Shown: in pieces, positions 26,900 through 34,756 of the stretch
Numbering within the stretch: the stretch's first letter is position 1
Layout of the letters: each line of letters begins with the position of its first letter
DNA from: Verrucomicrobiota bacterium
GTDB taxonomy: Bacteria > Verrucomicrobiota > Verrucomicrobiia > Limisphaerales > UBA11320
Direction of reading: 5' to 3'
Length of the DNA: 64,000 nucleotides
Assembly: GCA_016199985.1 (NCBI GenBank)
Contig: JACQFQ010000037.1
Span: 220,061-284,060, forward strand
The notes under the pieces: model-generated
What the model was told of the DNA's origin: nothing
The model's input: the letters and a program-made list of their open reading frames with translations, nothing else
The model's database searches: none
Program-made: the position numbers and the translations under genes

Positions 26900-28612
26900 T
26901 TATCCCTGGCGCGCCATCAGGAACGTCTTCACTTCCTGGGCCGCCTTGACCCCGAAGCCGGAAACCTCGGCGATTTCCTCCACGCTCGCCGCTCGAATGC
27001 GCTGAATCGATCCGAATTTCTTCAGCAGCGCCGCTTTGCGGTTGTCTCCAATTCCCGGGCACTCATCCAGGATGCTCTCCGAGATCTTCCGGAGTCGGAG
27101 CTGCGCGTTGTAGCTATTGGCGACGCGATGCGACTCGTCCCTCACGCGCTGCAGCAGTTTCACCGCGGGAGAATCCAAACCCAGCCTCAACGGCTCGGAC
27201 ACGCCAGGCCGATGGATTTCCTCGAACTCCTTCGCCAGACCGATCACCGGAATGGAATCGAGGCCCAGGCGTTTCAATTCCGCCACCGCGGCGTTCAGCT
27301 GTCCTTTTCCGCCATCGATGAGAATCAGGTCGGGAAGGTTCGAGCGGGCGCTGGCGGAACGCGACGTCGCGGACGAATCCTCGATCGCTTCGGCGTACGT
27401 GTCCTCGGGCGCGTCGGCCTGCGGCGCGGCGGGATCCTCCGAGGCCTGTGTCCCGCGGGCCCGCTGGGGGGCGCGCGAGCGGCGCACTCGAGCGGATGTC
27501 TCCCTGATGGCGACCTGCATTTCCTCGACGACGCCCTTGGACTCCTCCTCGTCGTCGCGAGGCGCGCCGCCCGCCTGGGCTTCCCGGAGAAGCCGTGTGT
27601 ATCGCCGGCGCACCGCTTCCGCCATGCACGCGAAATCATCCTGGCCGACCACGCTCTTCATTTTGAAGCGCCGATAGTGGACGCGCTCCGGTCGCCCGCG
27701 CCAGAAGCTCACGAGCGAAGCCACGGCGAAAGTGCCGCTGATGTTGGAGATGTCGAACCCCTCGATGCGTAACGGCGCCGCCGGGAGACCGAGCGCGCGC
27801 GCGAGGTCCTGGAGATCGCGCTCCGGGTCCAGGGCCAGCGGGAGATTGTAAGGGACGCGGACGAAGTCGCGGTTCTTTTTCGTCGCGCGCCGGAGATCGG
27901 CGATGGTGTCGCGCAGCTGGGCCGCCCGCTCGTAATCCCGTCCGGCGGCGGCCTTCTTCATCTCGGCCTCGAGCTGGTCGGCCATCTCATGGCACTGTCC
28001 GGAGAGGAAGTCGCAGGCCGCGCTCACCTGATGGCAATACTGCTCGCGCGTGACGTTCCCGATGCAGGGCGCGGTGCAGAACTTCAGGTTCCCGTAGAGG
28101 CAGTGCTTGTAGTCGGCGTCGGTCGGCGTCAGGGGACGGCAGCCTCTGAGGTTGAACTGCCGGCGCACGAGATGGAGGGTGCGGCGGATCGCGCCGGAAT
28201 TCGCGAACGGCCCGAAGTAGCGAGCGCCGTCGTTCTGCTTCATCCGGGTGAGGGAGAACCGGGGAATGGGGTCGTTGAGGTTCACCTTCAGCATCAGGAA
28301 CTGCTTGTCGTCGCGAAAGCTGATGTTGTAGCGGGGCAGGAATTGCTTGATGAGCTTTCCCTCGAGCAGCAGCGCCTCGGGCTCGCTACGGACCACGTGG
28401 ACGTCGAAATCGTGGATGGCCTCGACCAGCGCGTTGAACTTCACGTCCCATCTCATCTGCCGCGAGGACTGAAAATACTGGCTCAGCCGCTTTCGCAGAT
28501 CGCGCGCCTTGCCGACATAGATCACGGTGCCGAGGCGGTCCTTCATCAGATACACGCCAGGCTTGTGAGGCGACTGCCCCAGCTTCTCCCGAATGTGATC
28601 TGTCACAGGCAT
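26900..28612 (-). CDS. uvrC: Excinuclease ABC subunit C, with an internal insertion
   Basis: A 570-residue UvrC, the nuclease that makes both incisions in nucleotide excision repair with UvrAB. The N-terminal GIY-YIG domain shows GVYLMKD and VIYVGKARDLRKR. A zinc-type region, a UVR motif (about residues 205-240), the RNase H-like nuclease domain (GFDISNISG) and C-terminal helix-hairpin-helix repeats (CPGIGDNRKAALLKKFG) follow. Between RYTRLL and LPDLILIDGGKG in the nuclease domain, about 80 residues (roughly 343-424) are inserted. They are rich in Ala, Arg, Glu, Ser and Pro and look disordered. All core blocks remain intact, so the enzyme should be functional. Confidence 0.95.
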   Translation of the reverse strand: MPVTDHIREKLGQSPHKPGVYLMKDRLGTVIYVGKARDLRKRLSQYFQSSRQMRWDVKFNALVEAIHDFDVHVVRSEPEALLLEGKLIKQFLPRYNISFRDDKQFLMLKVNLNDPIPRFSLTRMKQNDGARYFGPFANSGAIRRTLHLVRRQFNLRGCRPLTPTDADYKHCLYGNLKFCTAPCIGNVTREQYCHQVSAACDFLSGQCHEMADQLEAEMKKAAAGRDYERAAQLRDTIADLRRATKKNRDFVRVPYNLPLALDPERDLQDLARALGLPAAPLRIEGFDISNISGTFAVASLVSFWRGRPERVHYRRFKMKSVVGQDDFACMAEAVRRRYTRLLREAQAGGAPRDDEEESKGVVEEMQVAIRETSARVRRSRAPQRARGTQASEDPAAPQADAPEDTYAEAIEDSSATSRSASARSNLPDLILIDGGKGQLNAAVAELKRLGLDSIPVIGLAKEFEEIHRPGVSEPLRLGLDSPAVKLLQRVRDESHRVANSYNAQLRLRKISESILDECPGIGDNRKAALLKKFGSIQRIRAASVEEIAEVSGFGVKAAQEVKTFLMARQG

Positions 28613-28723
28613 TCTCGATCGACCTCCGATTCATCCTGGCGGGGCGGCGACAGTTCCCGTCCGGGCAAGCCAACGCTCAGCAAGCCCTCCGCCGAGCCGG
28701 CGGTCCCGCCCGAGGGCGTCGCG

Positions 28724-29293
28724 TCAAAGGGTCAACGCCGGATTTTCCATGAAGACGTAGCAGAGCATGTGAAGGATCCCCATTTGAGCGTCCTCCACGC
28801 GGCCGTAGTGAGCGGAGTCGATGGCGATCACGTGGTCCCCCAACTCCGCCATGCGGCCTCGTTTGGCGCCGACCAAAGCGACGGTTTCCACGCCGTGGGC
28901 CTTGCACCATTCCATGGCCTTCACGACATTGGGCGAATTGCCGCTGACGCTGACGCCGATGAACAGGTCGCCAGGGCGGGCGTAGTTCTGAAGCTGACCG
29001 ACAAAGACATCCGCGTAGGAGTAGTCGTTCCCCAGCGCGGTCATCCAGGAGACATTGTCGGTAAGGGAGAGGCAGCGAAAGCGCTTGCTGAGCTTGTCCG
29101 AGGCGCCTTTGCCGAGGTCGGTGCTGAAATGCGACGCGTTGGCGGCGCTGCCTCCGTTGCCGGCGACGAAGATCTGTCTATCCTCCCGCCACACGGCCCG
29201 CAGCCGATCGGCGATCCGCGCGACGGCGTCCGCGGGGATGGAATCCAGGGCGGCCTTCTGCGATTGCACGTACGATTCGATCCATTGCTTCAT
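28724..29293 (-). CDS. SIS-domain phosphoheptose isomerase-like protein (GmhA family)
   Basis: A 189-residue single SIS domain. The blocks FVAGNGGSAANASHF near residue 45 and GVSVSGNSPNVVKA near 112 are those of D-sedoheptulose-7-phosphate isomerase, which makes the precursor of LPS heptose. A close relative, DiaA, has the same fold but a different job, so the symbol is withheld. ATG 29293 is chosen because the GmhA similarity begins there; the frame upstream is not conserved. No other heptose genes are nearby. It is separated from uvrC by 111 bases. Confidence 0.82.
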   Translation of the reverse strand: MKQWIESYVQSQKAALDSIPADAVARIADRLRAVWREDRQIFVAGNGGSAANASHFSTDLGKGASDKLSKRFRCLSLTDNVSWMTALGNDYSYADVFVGQLQNYARPGDLFIGVSVSGNSPNVVKAMEWCKAHGVETVALVGAKRGRMAELGDHVIAIDSAHYGRVEDAQMGILHMLCYVFMENPALTL

Positions 29294-29613
29294 GCGCGCG
29301 AGTATGAGCGGGGAGCCCCTCGGCTGAAAAGTCTTCACTTCACATTCCCGGGAACCGGCCACGCCAGGAGAAAGATGAGGGTTGGGCGCGGTCTCGGCGC
29401 CCCCGGTGAATCCGGCTTCCCCCGGCTGGCATCCCTCTCGCCCCGGACCTCATCCCGTTCACCCCAGGGGCGTCGAGTCGAGGCGGGGTTGCGCTAGAGT
29501 CCTCCTCGGTTTCGGACGTCCTGCGACGTTGGCGCGGAGGCTGAAATCCGTTTTTCAACGCTTATCTGAGAAACGCTTGGGTCGATATACCTGAAACAGA
29601 TGATCCATCCAGC
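29294..29613. other. Divergent intergenic region
   Basis: This 320-base gap separates the GmhA-like gene (minus) from the multiheme cytochrome gene (plus). It must hold both promoters, but no convincing -35/-10 pair was found. One perfect 6-bp hairpin is visible, GGGCGC (29384-29389) with GCGCCC (29397-29402). The last 80 bases are richer in A and T than the rest, as expected for a promoter of the cytochrome gene. Confidence 0.5.
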
Positions 29614-32475
29614 ATGAGCACCGGAACAGAACGAGAGCCAGCGCCGGGCGCGCCCATCCCTCCGCTCAAGCGGAAGTATGTGCGCGCCGTGGGACCCCGG
29701 CTGCGAATCCTGCTCTATGGCATCCTGGGATTGTTCGCGATTCTGGGCGCGAATTCCGTCTATCTCGCCAGCATCACCTTCCTGGAATGGTCGCGGGGGC
29801 TGTCCTACCAGAACTACTTTTACATGGTGATGTTCGGGATCCATCTGGTCCTCGGGCTTCTCCTCATCCTGCCGGTCGTGATCTTCGGGATCCTTCACAT
29901 CAAGAACTCCCACGACCGCCCCAACCGTCGCGCGGTCAGCGTGGGCTACTCCCTCTTCGTCTGCTCGATCGCGCTGCTCTTTTCCGGCATCGCGCTGATG
30001 CGGTTCGATTTCTTCTCGATCAAGAATCCCAACATCCGCGGCCCCATCTACTGGGCGCACGTGATCACTCCGATCGTCGCGATCTGGCTGTACATTCTTC
30101 ATCGCCTCGCCGGCCCTCGCATCCGCTGGAAGATTGGCGCGCAATGGGCGGCGGTGGTGGGGGCGCTGGTTTTGGGAAGCGTGTTGATGCACTCCCAGCA
30201 TCCCAAGCTGAATGTCGCGGGCCCCAAGGAAGGCGAGCGCTACTTCCTTCCCTCGGCGGCGCGCACGGGGACCGGCAACTTCATCCCGGCGCAAACCTTG
30301 ATGATGGACGACTACTGCAAGAAGTGTCATCCGGACTCCTACGAAGGCTGGTTCCACAGCTCGCATCGTTTCAGCTCCTTCAACAACCCCGCGTATTTGT
30401 TCAGCGTGAAGGAGACGCGGGAGGTTTCACTGAAGCGCGACGGATCGGTTCGCGCCTCGCGCTGGTGCGCGGGCTGCCATGACGTCGTTCCGTTCTTCAG
30501 CGGCGCGTTCGACGATCCCAACTTCGACATCAATAATCATCCGACGGCCAAGGCCGGCATCACCTGCACCGCCTGCCACGGCATGACCCACGTCGACAGC
30601 ACCATCGGAAACGCCGCGTACACCATCGAGGAACCCGTCCACTATCCGTTCGCCTACAGCACCAACCAACTCCTCCAGTGGGTGAACAACACGCTCGTGA
30701 AGGCGAAACCGGCCTTCCACAAGCAAACCTTCCTGAAGCCCTTCATGCGAAGCGCGGAATACTGCTCGGTGTGCCACAAGGTGAGCCTGCCGAGGGAAGT
30801 CACGCAATATAAGGACTGGCTGCGCGGGCAGAACCACTACGACACCTTCGTGCTCAGCGGCGCGGGGCACGGGGCGCGCTCGTTTTACTATCCCCCGAAG
30901 GCAGAACAGAACTGCAATGGCTGCCACATGCCGCTGCAAAAGTCCGAGGACTTCGGGGCGAATTTCTTCAATCCCACGAACCAGCAGACGCGCTTCATAC
31001 ACGACCACCTGTTCCCCTCGGCCAACACCGCCCTGCCCTTCCTGCGCGGCGAGGCCGAAATCGTCAAGCGGCACGAGGCGTTCGGCGACAAGTCGGTGCG
31101 CGTGGATATTTTCGCGATCAAGGAGGACGGCCTGATCGACGGCGCCATCACCGCGCCCCTCCGGCCGAAGGTCCCCGCGCTGAAGCGCGGGAAGAAGTAC
31201 CTGCTCGAGGTCGTGCTCCGCACCCTCCGGGTCGCGCATCCCTTCTCGCAGGGCACCGTGGACTCGAATGAAATCTGGGTCGATGTGGCCGGCGCCAGCG
31301 GCGGAAAGGTTGTGGCGCGAAGCGGAGGCCTCGGAGAACACAAGGAGGTCGATCCCTGGTCGCATTTCGTCAACGTCTACATGTTGGACAAGGACGGCAA
31401 CCGCATCGATCGGCGCAATCCTCAGGACATCTTCACTCCGCTCTACAACAACCAGATTCCGCCGGGAGCCGGGCAGGTCGTTCACTACGAGTTCACCGTG
31501 CCCGAGGACGCCTCGGAGCCGATCGTCTTCACCGCGAAGCTCGACTACCGCAAGTTCGACGCGGTCTACGTGAACTACTTTCAGGGCAAGGACTACAAGG
31601 CGGGGCAACCCCTCTCGATCACCAATGATCTTCCCGTCCGCGTGATTTCCTCGGACCGCATCGTCTTCCCGATCGAAGGAGTCGCGACTGTCGTCACGAA
31701 CGCGCCGTCCGCAATCCTCGAGTGGCAGCGGTGGAACGACTACGGCATCGGCCTTCTCAACAAGGGGGAGAAAGGCAGCGAGAAAGGCGAGCTGGTGCAG
31801 GCCTCCCAGGCGTTCGAGCAGGTGGAGAAGTTAGGACGCTTTGACGGCCCCGTAAACCTGGCGCGCGTCTATTTCAAGGAAGGGCGCCTGGATGAAGCGG
31901 TCGAGGCGCTCCAACGCGCGTCGAAGTCGACCCCCCCCGCTCCCCGCTGGACGGTCGCGTGGTTCAACGGCCAGGTGAACAAGCAGAACGGTTATCTCGA
32001 CAAGGCGATCACCGAATTCCGCAGCATTTTGGAGGATCGTTATCCCGAGCTGGATCAGCGCGGATTCAACTTCTCGACGGACTACGAGGTGCTCAACGAG
32101 CTCGGACAAACCTATTTCGAACGTTCGAAACTCGAGCGCGGCGACGCGCGCAAGCCGCAGCGCGAGGACTTCCTCCAGCAGGCGGTCGCGCAGTTCAAGA
32201 AGACCCTCGCGATCGACAGCGAGAATCTCGCCGCGCACTACAACCTCGCCCTGATCTACGGCCAGCTCGGCGACGCTGCGAAGGCGGAGGAGCATCGCCA
32301 GCTGCACGAGAAATACCGTCCGGACGACAACGCGCGGGACCGGGCCGTCACCGCCGCCCGGCTGCGCGATCCCGCCGCCGACCACGCGACGCAGGCAACC
32401 GTCATTTATCCTCTGCAACGCGCCGGAGCGTTCGGGCTGAGCCCAACGGCCCCCCGCGGTCAGGCCGCTCGATGA
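29614..32475 (+). CDS. Membrane-anchored five-heme c-type cytochrome with C-terminal TPR repeats
   Basis: A 953-residue protein. The N-terminal 200 residues hold about four membrane helices resembling a membrane-cytochrome module with scattered histidines. The middle part carries five CxxCH motifs: CKKCH, CAGCH, CTACH, CSVCH and CNGCH (about residues 235-440). A beta-rich region follows, then TPR-like helical repeats from about residue 700 (QASQAFEQVEKLG, ARVYFKEGRLDEAVEAL, NLALIYGQLGDAAKAEEH). It is likely a quinone- or periplasm-facing electron-transfer protein with a protein-docking tail. The CRTAC1 gene follows after 31 bases on the same strand. Electron donor and acceptor are unknown. 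Confidence 0.88.
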   Translation: MSTGTEREPAPGAPIPPLKRKYVRAVGPRLRILLYGILGLFAILGANSVYLASITFLEWSRGLSYQNYFYMVMFGIHLVLGLLLILPVVIFGILHIKNSHDRPNRRAVSVGYSLFVCSIALLFSGIALMRFDFFSIKNPNIRGPIYWAHVITPIVAIWLYILHRLAGPRIRWKIGAQWAAVVGALVLGSVLMHSQHPKLNVAGPKEGERYFLPSAARTGTGNFIPAQTLMMDDYCKKCHPDSYEGWFHSSHRFSSFNNPAYLFSVKETREVSLKRDGSVRASRWCAGCHDVVPFFSGAFDDPNFDINNHPTAKAGITCTACHGMTHVDSTIGNAAYTIEEPVHYPFAYSTNQLLQWVNNTLVKAKPAFHKQTFLKPFMRSAEYCSVCHKVSLPREVTQYKDWLRGQNHYDTFVLSGAGHGARSFYYPPKAEQNCNGCHMPLQKSEDFGANFFNPTNQQTRFIHDHLFPSANTALPFLRGEAEIVKRHEAFGDKSVRVDIFAIKEDGLIDGAITAPLRPKVPALKRGKKYLLEVVLRTLRVAHPFSQGTVDSNEIWVDVAGASGGKVVARSGGLGEHKEVDPWSHFVNVYMLDKDGNRIDRRNPQDIFTPLYNNQIPPGAGQVVHYEFTVPEDASEPIVFTAKLDYRKFDAVYVNYFQGKDYKAGQPLSITNDLPVRVISSDRIVFPIEGVATVVTNAPSAILEWQRWNDYGIGLLNKGEKGSEKGELVQASQAFEQVEKLGRFDGPVNLARVYFKEGRLDEAVEALQRASKSTPPAPRWTVAWFNGQVNKQNGYLDKAITEFRSILEDRYPELDQRGFNFSTDYEVLNELGQTYFERSKLERGDARKPQREDFLQQAVAQFKKTLAIDSENLAAHYNLALIYGQLGDAAKAEEHRQLHEKYRPDDNARDRAVTAARLRDPAADHATQATVIYPLQRAGAFGLSPTAPRGQAAR

Positions 32476-32506
32476 GCGGGCGAAACGATCGATTTCCAGA
32501 ATTCCC

Positions 32507-34384
32507 ATGAGCGACGAACAGACACCTTTCCTGGATCCCTCGGACCCGGACACCAATTCCACGGATGAGCTGGCTCACGCGGATGACGCGGTGATCGGCC
32601 GCGCCTTTCGTGTTTCCGCGGTGGTCGCCGCGTTGATTGTCGTTGGCGCGGGCGGGGCGCTGTGGGTCAAGAGCCGCAGCGCGCCCAAGGGCAAACCGCG
32701 GATCACCGTGATCACGGCGCCCGTCGTCGCCGAGAAGCGCGGAGAGGAAGCGCCCACGATTCGATTCACCGACATCACCGCCGCCTCGGGCATTCGCTTC
32801 GTTCACAACAACGGGGCCCAGGGCGAGAAGCTTCTGCCCGAAACCATGGGCAGCGGCGTCGCGTTTCTCGACTACGACGGCGACGGCGACCAGGATCTGC
32901 TGTTCGTCAACTCCACCTGGTGGCCCGGCAAGGCTCCCTCGAAGGAGCCGCCCACATCCCCCGCCCTCTACCAAAACGACGGGAAAGGGAACTTCAAGGA
33001 CGTGACAGCGGAGGCGGGGCTCAACCGGAGCTTCTTCGGAACAGGCGTCGCCGTTGGAGACTTCGACAACGACGGGCATGTCGACATTTTCTTCACCGCG
33101 GTGGGCGGCAATCATCTGTATCACAACGACGGCAACGGGCATTTCACCGAGACGACGGCCGCGGCGGGCGTCGGCGGCGCGCAGGACGGATGGAGCACCT
33201 GCGCGGCCTTCGCGGACATCGACAACGACGGCGACCTGGATCTCTTCGTGGGCAACTACGTGCGTTGGTCCCGCGACATTGACTTCCAGGTCGGCTACAA
33301 GATCGACGGCGTCACGCGCGCGTACGGGCCGCCCATGAACTTTTCGGGCGCGTTTCCGTATCTCTACAGAAACGATGGCGGCGGCAAGTTCACCGACATC
33401 TCTGAGTCGAGCGGCATGCAGGTGAAGAACGCCGCGACTGGCGTCCCCGTCGCCAAGACGCTGGGAGTGGCGCCCATCGATCTCAACCACGACGGGCTCA
33501 TCGACTGGGTCGTGGCCAACGACACCACGCCCAATCTCGTTTTCACCAACGCCGGCGGCGGCAAATTCGTCGAGATAGGACAGCTCTCGGGCATCGCCTT
33601 CGACAGCTACGGCAACACGCGCGGCGCGATGGGCGTCGACGCGGCCTTTTACCGAAACGACCGCACCCTCGGCGTGGTGATCGGAAACTTCGCCAACGAG
33701 ATGATCGCTCTCTACGCCTCGCAGCAGGATCGCTGTCTTTTCACCGACGCGGCGATCAGCGAAGGCATCGGACCCGCCAGCCGGCTCCTTCTCAAGTTCG
33801 GGGTCTTCTTCTTCGACTACGACCTGGACGGCCGGCTGGATGTGCTGTCGGCGAACGGCCACCTCGAGGCGGAGATCAACAAGATCCAGAAGAGCCAGCG
33901 GTATCGGCAGCCGGCGCAGCTCTTTTGGAACACGGGCTCCGACAGCGGCGCCTGCTTCGTCAATGTGGGCGCTGACAAGGCCGGGCCCGATCTCTTCAAG
34001 CCCATTGTGGGACGAGGCTCGGCGTACGCCGATATCGACGGGGACGGGGACGAGGATGTGGTCATCACCCAGGTCGGCGCCGCGCCGATCCTGTTGCGGA
34101 ACGACCAGGAAACGGGCAACAACTGGTTTCGACTCGTCCTTCAGGGAACCAAAAGCAACCGGGACGCGATCGGCGCGTGGGTTCGGGTCAGGATGGGCGA
34201 CCGCGTGCTGCTCCGGCAGGTGATGCCCACCCGCAGCTATCTTTCCCAATCGGAGCTTCCGGTGACCATCGGACTCGGAAAGCAGACCCGCGCGGACGCC
34301 GTGGAGATCGAGTGGCCCGGCGGACGCGTTCAATCCATCCCGATGCCCCCTCTCAAGGCGTCGACCGTGGTGCGCGAACCCTAA
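32507..34384 (+). CDS. CRTAC1-family protein (FG-GAP/VCBS propeller with ASPIC/UnbV domain)
   Basis: A 625-residue protein with one N-terminal membrane helix (about residues 36-55), hence anchored and facing the periplasm. At least six calcium-loop FG-GAP repeats are visible: DGDGDQDLLF, DFDNDGHVDIFF, DIDNDGDLDLFV, DLNHDGLIDWVV, DYDLDGRLDVLS and DIDGDGDEDVVI. Together they should form a beta-propeller. The C-terminus is the ASPIC/UnbV domain (DAIGAWVRVR, SYLSQSELPVTIGLG, VEIEWPGG), known from the eukaryotic cartilage acidic protein. It directly follows the multiheme cytochrome/TPR gene, so the two products probably form one complex at the membrane. Function unknown. Confidence 0.9.
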   Translation: MSDEQTPFLDPSDPDTNSTDELAHADDAVIGRAFRVSAVVAALIVVGAGGALWVKSRSAPKGKPRITVITAPVVAEKRGEEAPTIRFTDITAASGIRFVHNNGAQGEKLLPETMGSGVAFLDYDGDGDQDLLFVNSTWWPGKAPSKEPPTSPALYQNDGKGNFKDVTAEAGLNRSFFGTGVAVGDFDNDGHVDIFFTAVGGNHLYHNDGNGHFTETTAAAGVGGAQDGWSTCAAFADIDNDGDLDLFVGNYVRWSRDIDFQVGYKIDGVTRAYGPPMNFSGAFPYLYRNDGGGKFTDISESSGMQVKNAATGVPVAKTLGVAPIDLNHDGLIDWVVANDTTPNLVFTNAGGGKFVEIGQLSGIAFDSYGNTRGAMGVDAAFYRNDRTLGVVIGNFANEMIALYASQQDRCLFTDAAISEGIGPASRLLLKFGVFFFDYDLDGRLDVLSANGHLEAEINKIQKSQRYRQPAQLFWNTGSDSGACFVNVGADKAGPDLFKPIVGRGSAYADIDGDGDEDVVITQVGAAPILLRNDQETGNNWFRLVLQGTKSNRDAIGAWVRVRMGDRVLLRQVMPTRSYLSQSELPVTIGLGKQTRADAVEIEWPGGRVQSIPMPPLKASTVVREP

Positions 34385-34756
34385 CCGGCGCAGCGGCGGA
34401 TGAACGCCGGGACCTACCAACGACCAGGTCCTGTGGACCCGCAGCCCCCTCGCCGGACTGTCTCCCGCGCAAAACGGGGTTCAAAGGACTGATGGCGCGA
34501 TGGAGCGTCCTATCCAAGCTTCAGGCGATCCTCCTCTCCGCATGAAACCTTCCGCAAGGACCCGCCGTCTCCGTTGCGGATGCACGTCGATGATTCATCG
34601 TCTTCCCGTTTCGTGAGCGCCTGGCGCGCGATGGGGCGCCTCAAACTCGATCCACAGGGTTTCCCTGATCGGAGATCGCGCTCGCCCCACGCGATTCCGC
34701 CTTCTGATGATCGCTTCGCTTGCCCCCTTCAGGTCGCCTTGCCATAGTCCGCCCCA
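34385..34756. other. Intergenic region with nothing recognised
   Basis: A 372-base gap between two plus-strand genes. Reading frames here show no family similarity and use codons unlike the neighbours. I see no hairpin with a T tract and no convincing promoter boxes. It presumably carries the end of the CRTAC1 transcript and the promoter of the next operon. Confidence 0.4.

Noticed and set aside
29294..29613. Riboswitch or small RNA in the divergent gap
   Set aside because: Only one short perfect hairpin was seen; no known riboswitch core or paired promoter and terminator could be identified.
32402..34420. Long open frame on the minus strand across the CRTAC1 gene
   Set aside because: It has no family similarity and mirrors the codon bias of the plus-strand gene, which carries clear calcium-loop repeats. 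High-GC DNA commonly produces such shadows; the same applies to the long opposite-strand frames at 2717-4171, 19657-21636 and 60762-62375.
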